Positions 56,271 to 64,000 of a DNA stretch of 64,000 bases are shown piece after piece. Both the position numbers and the translations under genes were made by a program. The notes beneath the pieces are model-generated. The model saw only the letters and a list, made by a program, of their open reading frames with translations, was not told where the DNA came from and made no database searches. The stretch is from Symbiodinium natans. Lineage: Eukaryota; Sar; Dinophyceae; Suessiales; Symbiodiniaceae. How positions within the stretch are numbered: the first letter of the stretch is position 1; each line of letters begins with the position of its first letter. The stretch lies in the NCBI GenBank assembly GCA_905221605.1, contig CAJNDS010002109.1, positions 532,168 through 596,167 of the forward strand, written 5' to 3'.

Positions 56271-57150
56271 GAGCGAAATAGTAACTATACCACAAAAGTT
56301 AATACAATGCCTATATCCATCGCTTGTGTGATGAAAGTTGCGCTTGCGAAGACACACCCAAAGCATCAATCGAGACGGAGAAGAAGGAAGCCAGGCCAAA
56401 GATATGACGGGCGAAATCGCTCAGATGGAACCATGAGAGGGTGAGACATATTCTCCGCATTCTTCTGGTTATAGCGAGTCATTGATTGATAATGGATCAC
56501 CGAAATGGCGATCTATTCTTTCATTCTTTTTACCGGGGCTCTTGGCCCCCGTCATTGAGACCTACAGTTGCGTTGTGTGGCGAGATCTCTTGTGAATTGC
56601 GACATCTACAGAGCCCGCCCGTGATGGTTCCTGTACCTCAGTTTGCGAGGGTTTGGAATGGCGGCGCCCTACTTGTCACGTGCGAAGAGTATGGAATGGT
56701 CATGGCTACCACTGGAGACCCTAGCCCGGAACCGATTCAGATCCTTGGTGAATGCACGACACACCCTGCAGTCCTGCATGCAAAGGTCTGGAATGGCTAG
56801 GGTCTAAAATAGTGTGGATGTCTATGTCAGGCCCAGGGTCTACAATGGCGAGTTCAGGTTCTGGCCGCTCATTCTGAGGGCAGTACTTCAATATAAAGGA
56901 AATGGCCAAATGGACCCTAAAGGTCTCGGCCACATATATATATATATGCACATGTATATATGCACATGTATATATACATCTTGCTTCGAAATACATATTA
57001 GCAGAGGCATATACTGCACAGGCCCCACACTTCTTTCCTATTACACTGCACACAAGCCCCACACTTCTTTCCTGAGGTTTCGGGTTGAGGGCTGCCGCAT
57101 CTAGGAGTCAGGGCTGCCGAGGAATGACAAAACGCAAGCCTCGTCTGTCT
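56271..57150. other. Repeat-poor stretch, no gene recognised
   Basis: Short imperfect repeats of GTCTGGAATGGC/TATGGAATGGTC (56640-56840) and an ATATAT/GCACATGTATAT run (56930-56980). No supported frame. Confidence 0.4.
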
Positions 57151-57152
57151 GT

Positions 57153-57315
57153 TTAGGGTTTAGGGTTTAGGGTTTAGGGTTTAGGGTTTAGGGTTTAGGG
57201 TTTAGGGTTTAGGGTTTAGGGTTTAGGGCTTAGGGCTTAGGGTTTAGGGTTTAGGGTTTAGGGTTTAGGGTTTAGGGTTTAGGGTTTAGGGTTTGGGGTT
57301 TGGGGTTTAGGGTTT
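57153..57315 (+). repeat. TTTAGGG array
   Basis: About 23 heptamers with CTTAGGG and TTTGGGG variants. It marks the return of telomere-like sequence after the transposon interval. Confidence 0.95.
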
Positions 57316-57339
57316 TTCTGGGCCTTGAAAAGGAAACCT

Positions 57340-57475
57340 GCTTGGAGGTTCATGGTACTATGGTACTTGGACCAAGTATAACTGTACCTTATAACTGTAC
57401 TTATAGCCATATGAGGGCTGAAGGGGCTCATAAGTGGTTTATATGTACAGCTATAATTGGTTCATAAGTACCCCT
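57340..57475. mobile_element. Palindromic element, family 2
   Basis: The left arm CTTGGAGGTTCATGGTACTA and inner TATAACTGTAC/GTACAGCTATAATTGG match. The right end is replaced by CCCTAGACCCTAAACCC. Confidence 0.65.
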
Positions 57476-57604
57476 AGACCCTAAACCCTAAACCCTAAAC
57501 CCTAAACCCTAAACCCCTCCACCTCCACGTACCCTTTAAAACACACGAGCGAGGGTGCCAGTAGAAGCTCGGCACATTTTGGAGGGGCTCATAGTAAGGC
57601 TTAC

Positions 57605-57752
57605 ATGTTGCGATGTTCCCCCCTGATACTAGTTTAGGGTTTAGGGCTTGGGGCTTCGGATGTTCCCCCCTTATACTAACCCTCCCCCCCCCCCCCATTA
57701 TCATCCCTCTTAAAGGACGATAAGTATAAGGGTGAACATCCCAACTTCTACG
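57605..57752. mobile_element. Palindromic element, family 1, nested copy
   Basis: Two left arms (GATGTTCCCCCCTGATACTA and GGATGTTCCCCCCTTATACT) separated by TTTAGGG-type sequence, and one right arm (AAGTATAAGGGTGAACATCC). Telomere-like sequence lies between the two left ends. Confidence 0.6.
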
Positions 57753-57974
57753 GACACTCAGCCATAAACCCGAAACCCTGAACCCTAAACCCCAAACCCT
57801 AAATCCTGAATGTGCCATGTCGGTTGCTGTCCTCGCGCACCGGGGTTGCCCACGTCTCCGCAGTGAAAGCCGACGTCGCAGCACGCGACGCCCACGGCCC
57901 AGAATTGAATCGGACCGGGTTCTGAGTTCTGAGAAGGGAGGGTTTAGGGTTTAGGGGTTATTCGGGGTTCAGCC

Positions 57975-58440
57975 TTAAGGCAATCGCAAGCACCATGTCC
58001 CCAAATTGACGAAATATTGACGAACATTTGAACATAGCGAATCTCAAGCACCATTGTTGAACAATCCCGCTTGCCTCTTGCAACGAGCACGGTGGAACAA
58101 ACCCTCCTTCAAAAAAGCAAGCACCTTGTCCGTAAGGTGATTGATTGAACAAAATCTGCTGCCACAAGGAAAATCGAAAGCACTGTGTCCTCAGTTCTTT
58201 GAACAAACCCCTTTCACAAAAACACATCGCAAGCACCGTGCTCATAAGAGTATTGAAAAAAAACACGTGCTCCAAAATCACAAATCACAAGCACCGTGTT
58301 CCTAAGATCGTTGAACGAACTAGTTTCAAAAATGGCCGCTCGCCAGCACCGCCTCCCTATTTTTTAAAAATTTGAGTCCCTTTCAGAGTCATAAATCCCA
58401 AGCACCGAAACAGCAAATCGCAAGCACCGTGTCATCCTCT
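57975..58440. repeat. Degenerate tandem repeat, about 65 bp, seven units
   Basis: Units share AATCGCAAGCACCGTGTCC...TTGAACAAAC, with 60-80 percent identity. AT-rich, no frame. It stands out from all other repeats in the window. Confidence 0.75.
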
Positions 58441-58844
58441 CTCCTTCAAGTGCCCCCAAGGGGATTTAGCACAAATTGCCCTTCAAGATCACTGGTGGGA
58501 GTTTGCGAAACTAGGGGAAGACCCCCAAATAGTAGGATCCCCTTATAAAAAGGACCCCAGCAAGGTACCCTAAACCCTAAGCCCCAAACCCCAAAACCTA
58601 ACTTCGTAATCCCCCAAATCCCAAGCTTCGCGTGTAAACCCTAAACCCTAAACCCTAAACCCCTAAACCCCAAAACCCCTAAACCCCTAAACCCCTAAAC
58701 CCTAAACCCCTAAATAAACCCCTCAACCCCTAAACCCTAAACATCTAAACCCCTGCCCCCGAAGACGCTAAGACACGTGAGCCGGTGATGGGCGCAAGGC
58801 AGAGCATCTCGCCGTCGCCTTTGGGCAGAAGTGAAGGGCTTGAG

Positions 58845-58973
58845 GGTTTGGAGGTTTAGGGTTTAGGGTTTTAGGGTTTAGGGTTTAGGGTTCAGGGTTC
58901 AGGGTTCAGGGTTCAGGGTTCAGGGTTCAGGGTTTAGGGTTTAGGGTTTAGGGTTTAGGGTTTAGGGTTTAGG
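58845..58973 (+). repeat. TTTAGGG/TTCAGGG array
   Basis: A block of six pure TTCAGGG units lies between standard units. Confidence 0.95.
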
Positions 58974-59022
58974 GGCCGCCGACCCTGGCGGCGTGTTGGA
59001 TGGGAAAAGGAGGTGAAAACCT

Positions 59023-59092
59023 CCCTCCCCCCCCCCTACCCCCCCCCCCCCCCCCCCCCTACCCCCCTACCCCCCCCCCCCCACCAACTTTG
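59023..59092. repeat. Poly-C tract with TA interruptions
   Basis: Runs of C broken by TA in CCCCCCTACCCCC pattern. Confidence 0.9.
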
Positions 59093-60035
59093 GCATCCTG
59101 TGACCTAACGAACGCGTTTAAACCTTTCAACTATGCTCCAGCGGGGTCGGCGGCTTGAGCCGGAGGCTCTTAAATTTAGGGTTTGGGGTTTGGGGTTTAG
59201 GGTTAAGGGTAGGTTTCAGGGTTGAGGGTTTGCGCTGCAGACCTTGCAGACCTGGTAAAATAGGGGCCTTGATAATTAGAATAGGCTTTTTTTTTTTTTT
59301 GGGGGGGGGGGGTTTGGGGGTGGGTGGGGGGTATTCAAGTTTAACTCTAAAGGGACCATAAGGGAATACTTGGCTGCACTTAGGAGGGTAGATATAAATT
59401 AAATTTTTAGCTGCATTATTTTTATTTAAAAAAACAAACCCAAAAAGGCTAAGGATCTAAAGTGACACTAAAGCACCACAAAAGAATACGATTAGTAAGT
59501 ATTCCGACCCCGAGTGTTGCTGGCAACCATAGAGGTCTCGGAGGATCATGGACACTGCTCGTTTTAGGTGAAGATTTTGCACCAGATGATTTGGTGCTGG
59601 TGGTAGTGGTGGTGGTGGTGGTTGCTGACTCTAGTGGCCGTTGCAAGGGTCTCTGGTGAACATCTTCCAAAACCCAGGCCCTTCTTGAGCCGACAGTTCT
59701 CGCCTTTGCGCAACGATGGAGGGCAAGGCCCTCAGTGTCGATGCAGATGCTCTGGTCATCCGGCCCCCTTGCTCACCCATGCGCGTTGCGGAGCCCCGTG
59801 CTTCCTAGCAGTCGGCAGTTGCGGGCTGAGATTATTCAGTTGGCAGCTGCAGGCCACATTCTATGTGGGTGAGGTGGGGCCACAAACTGCCTCAGTGCCC
59901 TCAACACACCCCCTCTCTTTGACCGCCTGCAGGGGGTGGCGGCTGCAACGTGCTGTGAGAGGACATATGAAGTAGGGTTTATATTCCTTGTATCCCTGGA
60001 GTCTCCGAAGAGCTGTCCGAGCAAGAAGCGAAAAA

Positions 60036-60461
60036 CTAAAGCACACCACTAAGCCGCTCCAAGTCCTTCACGAGCATCAAGAGGACAGAGCGCACTTCAC
60101 TAACACGTGAAACGAGAGCATGCGGAACACATTGTCTCCGATGAAAGTTGATGAGAAACTTTGAAAAGTTTGGACATCTCAAGTGGCACGCTATACAGAA
60201 ACCGTCCCGAGCAGTGACATCAAAAGGGAGAACAAAGTGCTTGCCCTTTTGCCAATGATCAATGAGACATTTCCACCTAGAAAGAACAGCTTTCCTCCAT
60301 TTGGAAAAAGCAAAAGGGGAGCGACAATTATCCTTGCATAATTGAACGACGCCGTCATAAGTGAGATTCGTAACTGAATTTCACAAGAGACTCAACAATG
60401 GCCTCCAGCTTAGGCAGGCCAGAGTCATCCAAAGTGACAGAAACATCAGCAAAACTGCAGC
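60036..60461 (-). pseudogene. Frameshifted coding remnant, unknown protein
   Basis: On the minus strand one frame is open 60461-60358 (FADVSVTLDDSGLPKLEAIV), then stops. A second frame opens at 60380 and runs to TAG at 60036-60038 (about 114 codons). It contains SPFAFSKWRKAVLSRWKCLI, ARDGFCIACHLRCPNFSKFL and VLLMLVKDLERLSGVL. The two frames read as one protein interrupted by a one- or two-base slip near 60358-60380. The Cys spacing (CIACHLRC...HRRQC) suggests metal binding. There is no ATG near the 5' end, so an upstream exon is missing. Amino-acid composition is clearly protein-like and unlike the neighbouring repeats. Family not recognised; it may come from a mobile element gene. Confidence 0.6.
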
Positions 60462-60741
60462 CTGTATTCCTTGTATCCCCAAATGGACACCCAATACATA
60501 CACCCACCAATAATAAAAGGAACCTTGTATACACTCACCAAGAACAGTCATATAAACCGTGCTTCCTATGGGAAAGGTAGTTCGCTAAGGCAGCCGGCGC
60601 CAAGACCGGCTTCTCCTTTGTCGGGCTCCTGTCCATGGGCTGATGCTCCCGGCTGCGATTTCGAGCCGCAGGCAGGCGATAGCTTCTTTGGACCTCACCC
60701 ATCCTCTGCAGTGTGTGGCTACGGAGATGAGACCTATAGCC

Positions 60742-61036
60742 TACTTGGAGGTTCATGGTGCCTGTCAAGCAACTAGAGCTGTACTTATAACCGTACTTAT
60801 AACCATCTTAGGGAACTTCAGGGGACGCACATGTGGGGAATAAGTACAGTTAGAACTGCTTACTAAGTACCCTATAAACACTAACCCTAAAGCATAAACC
60901 CTGAAGCCTAAACCCTAAACCCCAAACCCTAAACCCTAAACCCCAAACCCTAAACCCTAAACCCTAACTAAACCCTAAACCCTAAACCCCTAAGTACAGT
61001 TAGAAATGGTTCACAAGTACCATGAACCTCCAAGTT
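60742..61036. mobile_element. Palindromic element family 2 with telomere-like insert
   Basis: Left arm ACTTGGAGGTTCATGGTGCC, inner TAAGTACAGTTAGAACTG, then about 120 bp of CCCTAAA units, then TAAGTACAGTTAGAAATGG and right arm AAGTACCATGAACCTCCAAG. The inner arm is present twice, which fits a tandem or nested event at the CCCTAAA core. Confidence 0.7.
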
Positions 61037-61114
61037 TAGGCCCTGCCCATCCCGAACACTTGCGACAAGCACCCAGGGCTTGCTCGACTTGGAAGCCGCG
61101 ATGGCGTCACAAGA

Positions 61115-61205
61115 CTAGGGTTTAGGGTTTAGGGTTTAGGGTTTAGGGTTTAGGGTTTAGGGTTTAGGGCTTAGGGTTTAGGGTTCAGGGTTCAGGGTTC
61201 AGGGT
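61115..61205 (+). repeat. TTTAGGG array
   Basis: About twelve heptamers, with TTCAGGG units at the end. Confidence 0.9.
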
Positions 61206-61964
61206 TGATGGGTTCAGGGTTTAGGATGTGAGTGCTGAGCCTTCGCGGTACTTCACGGCGCGAGACACATCGACCGTGGCATCCTTGCTGGGATGCTTTG
61301 GGCTTTCTACGGCTTGGGGTCGGGGGGTTGAAAGGTGTAGGGTTTAGGGTCCAGGGTCCAGGGCTTAGGGTTTGGGGTTTCGGGTTTAGGGTCTAGGGTT
61401 TAGGGTTTAGGGTTCAGGGTTCAGGGTTTAAGGCTGTTGCTTGAAGAGGTTTGGGATTTAGGGCTTCGCACATGGAGGAATCTAGAGTGCAGGGTCTTGG
61501 TATGGGCAAGATAGGTTCCTGAACGGTTGGACATTTTGAAGGTTTAGGGTTTAGGGTTTAGGGTTTGGGGTTTGGGGTTTAGGGTTTAGGGTTTAGGGGT
61601 TTAGGGTTTAGGGTATAGGGTTAGGGCTTAGGGTTTGGGTTTTAAAGGTCTACGGCTTGCTTGACTAAACACGCCTACGAAGTCAAAAAGGGCTTCCAAG
61701 CAGGGTTTAAGGTTCAGAGCCTCGGCTTTACGCATGCGGTGTGAGCTTGTCTCTATGGGGTTTAGGGATTCGGGTTTTTTGGGGTTTAGTAGGTTTAGGG
61801 TTTCGGGTTTCGGGTTAAGGGTTTAGGGTTTAGGGTTTAGGATTTAGGATCAGGATGTAGGGTGAGGAGTTGGGGCAGGCCGGAACCTCCCTGCAGGACT
61901 GGCATATTGTTCCTGCAAGCAGCACTCTTCTTCCCGGAGCAAGATGCTCCCATAGGGTCGCCCT

Positions 61965-62072
61965 CAAAACCCTCTGAGAAGTATTCCTGAACATGATCCT
62001 CTTAAGCCCAACAAGGGGAAAACAGAAAGAAATATCCCACTTGGGCCTGCAACTAGACCCTGCCTGTAACAC
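61965..62072. repeat. Dispersed repeat family (copy 3 of 3)
   Basis: Matches 31179-31290: CCCTCAAAACCCTCTGAGAA ... GATCCTCTTAAGCCCAACAA ... GGGCCTGCAACTAGAC. Confidence 0.6.
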
Positions 62073-62337
62073 CCAAACCCTGAACCCTGAACCCTGAACC
62101 CTAAACCCTAAACCCTAAACCCTAAACCCCAAAGCTTCCGCTCTACCTTCTACACAGGCCTGCGTAAAGTGCAGCTCCCCGGCGTCGAGGAATTTCAGGG
62201 CCTAGGGGCTAAGAGCTTGCGGCTCAGGGAGCTTAGGGTTGAGGGTTTAGGGTTTAGGGTTGAGGGTTGAGGGTTGAGGGTTTAGGGTTTATAGGGTTTT
62301 TAGGGTTTTTAGGGTTTGGGGTTTAGGGTTGGGGGCC

Positions 62338-62530
62338 TAAAGGGCTTAAAGGGCTTAAAGGGCTTAAGGCGCTGAAAGGGCTTAAGGGGCTTTAAGGGCT
62401 TAAAGGGCTTAAAGGGCTTAAAGGGCCTAAAGGGCCTAAAGGGCCTAAAGGGCCAAAAGGGCCTAAAGGGGCTTAAAGGGGCTTAAAGGGGCTTAAAGGG
62501 GCTTAAAGGGGCTTAAAGGGGCTTAAAGGG
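62338..62530 (+). repeat. AAAGGGCTT / AAAGGGGCTT tandem repeat
   Basis: About 20 units of 9-10 bp with sub-blocks AAAGGGCTT, AAAGGGCCT and AAAGGGGCTT, each locally pure. Distinct from the telomere-like unit, although it shares the G run. Confidence 0.95.
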
Positions 62531-62725
62531 CCTGTCGAATTAGGGTTGGGGGTTTTCGGGCTTAGGAGTCTACCGGTTTCGGGGACTTAGGGTTTATAGG
62601 CCTTTTTTGATTGTGTTCGTCAATAGGTTTAGGGGTTCAGGGCTTTCGGGCCGGGCTTCTGGGGCTCAAGGGTTCAGGGCTTTCGGGGGCTGGAGTTGAC
62701 TGATTGCGGGTCCTTTGGGCGGTTT

Positions 62726-62998
62726 AAGGTTTAGGGTTTAGGGTGTTAGGGTTTAGGGTGTTAGGGTTTAGGGTTTAGGGTTTAGGGTTTAGGGTTTAGG
62801 GTTTAGGGTTTAGGGTTTAGGGTTTAGGGTTTAGGGTTTAGGGTTTAGGGTTTAGGGTTTAGGGTTTAGGGTTTAGGGTTTAGGGTTTAGGGTTTAGGGT
62901 TTAGGGTTTAGGGTTTAGGGTTTAGGGTTTAGGGTTTAGGGTTTAGGGTTTAGGGTTTAGGGTTTAGGGTTTAGGGTTTAGGGTTTAGGGTTTAGGGG
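62726..62998 (+). repeat. Longest TTTAGGG array (about 270 bp)
   Basis: Almost perfect heptamers after two TGTTAGGG variants. About 36 units. It is internal to the window, followed by 1 kb of non-telomeric sequence, so it is interstitial here. Confidence 0.97.
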
Positions 62999-63203
62999 CG
63001 GGGTTCAGGACTTGGGTCCTTCTGAAGGCTTTTGGCCTTAGGGCTCCGGGGGTCTCAAGGAACCCTTGCACAATAGGTTTAGGCTGTAGGGTGTAGGGTT
63101 TGGGGTTTTAGGGATACAAGCTCCATGTCCCCCATCGCGCCAAAGCTGAGATCCCAGAAACACAAGGTCGCTGCGGCCAAGGTTTTTAGGGCTTAGGGAT
63201 TGG

Positions 63204-63465
63204 GATGTTCCCCCTTGTACGAACAGTCCTTAATAGGGATTGTCGTGCCCCCTACTAGAATAGAGTGACGGTATGTGCATATTGTACATATATACCTATA
63301 CCTCTAATTCCTTCTGTGTATTACAATCAAGAATAATGGTCATAATAATCCAAAACAACAACAATAATCATCATATTCATAATCATCATCATAAGAATCA
63401 TAATCATAACAATAATAATCATAATCCCCATTAAGGACTGTTAGTACAAGGGGGAACATCCCAAC
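63204..63465. mobile_element. Palindromic element family 1 with AT-rich insert
   Basis: Arms TTGGGATGTTCCCCCTTGTA and GTACAAGGGGGAACATCCCAA, inner AGTCCTTAATAGGGATT/CCCCATTAAGGACTG. A roughly 150-bp insert rich in AATAATCATCAT units fills the centre. Confidence 0.8.
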
Positions 63466-63816
63466 TTAGGGATCTGTAACCCCCTCTCCCTAATCTTAAA
63501 CCCCCCCCCTACCCCCTACCCCCTAATATTAAATACACCCCGGGCTCGACCCAATCCAACAAAAAGCGCTCAAGGCTGGGTTGGCCCTTGTAAAGCCTAA
63601 GAAGGAAAATACAAAAGCTCCAAAAAGCCAACCTAGCAGCCCTAAACCCTAAACCCTAGACCCTAGACCCTAAGCCCTAAGCCCTAAGCCCTAAACCCTA
63701 AACCACATCCCAAAAGCCAACTTAGTTGAAGTGTTCAACTGCTGCCCGCATCTTTCGCCGAGACTAGAACTCAATGGGATCGACAAGGGTGCCTCCGGCC
63801 CATGTACTCCAACAGC

Positions 63817-63880
63817 CTAAACCCTAAACCCTAAACCCTAAACCCTAAACCCTAAACCCTAAACCCTAAACCCTAAAACC
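63817..63880 (-). repeat. CCCTAAA array
   Basis: Nine heptamers. Confidence 0.95.
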
Positions 63881-64000
63881 CTAAGAAAGTGAGGGCTTGC
63901 CTACATAGGCCATGAGCCACCTCGGAATGAAAAAAAGGTTCCCGTTTTGTTTGAAAAAAGTGGCTCATAAGGAAGGAATGAGGGGCCTTCTCTGGGTCCT

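Noticed and set aside
55453-56444. Four frames beginning MAGxRVTGRR
   Set aside because: The same frame recurs in each 236-bp unit and runs into the next repeat; repeat artefact.
62726-62998. Chromosome end (true telomere)
   Set aside because: The array is followed by a further kilobase of non-telomeric sequence, and similar arrays of both orientations occur throughout.

Overview
The window looks like nuclear DNA of a photosynthetic-type protist. It is saturated with plant/alga-type telomeric heptamers (TTTAGGG/CCCTAAA, with TTTGGGG and TTTTAGGG variants) in short blocks of both orientations, together with several families of small palindromic elements and long simple repeats. Short GT-AG introns, ankyrin and JmjC-like exons, and a large transposon polyprotein are also present. 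A dinoflagellate would fit best in my judgement. A green alga or other telomere-TTTAGGG alga cannot be excluded from sequence alone. No rRNA, tRNA, CRISPR or bacterial operon was recognised.

1-38 kb: no long reading frame here is convincing; the long ones are translations of simple repeats. The short non-repetitive islands between repeat blocks do read as exons. On the minus strand I could chain islands with matching splice sites and phases into two gene models. One (about 12.06 to 7.27 kb) ends in an exon resembling a JmjC/cupin metal-binding core. The other (16.06 to 14.59 kb) carries an ankyrin repeat. A shorter plus-strand chain lies at 4.30-4.82 kb. Their introns consist of telomere-like repeats, poly-C/G tracts and palindromic elements, some placed exactly at splice junctions, as expected for introner-type elements.

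33.8-38.1 kb: a 42-bp tandem repeat, GTATCTAT/GTATAT microsatellites, and a 2.4-kb AT-rich palindromic satellite with higher-order structure.

38.9-57.1 kb: a different landscape, nearly free of telomere-like repeats from 40.0 kb on. A small two-exon gene (coiled coil plus Cys/His cluster) is followed by 5' direct repeats, then a roughly 11-kb multi-exon coding region on the plus strand (about 43.6-54.6 kb), then a 236-bp tandem array. In order it encodes: a possible cysteine-peptidase-like segment, an F-box-like/zinc-ribbon region, a PD-(D/E)XK nuclease, an SF3-type helicase, a family A-like polymerase resembling the transposon/virus polymerases (TV-Pol), an OTU-like peptidase, a C2H2 finger and a DDE transposase. 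It reads as one polyprotein split by short introns and one in-frame TAG, and looks like a large self-replicating transposon. Repeated xLGG motifs between its N-terminal modules suggest proteolytic self-processing.

57.1-64 kb: return of telomere-like arrays and palindromic elements, with one frameshifted minus-strand coding remnant at 60.0-60.5 kb.
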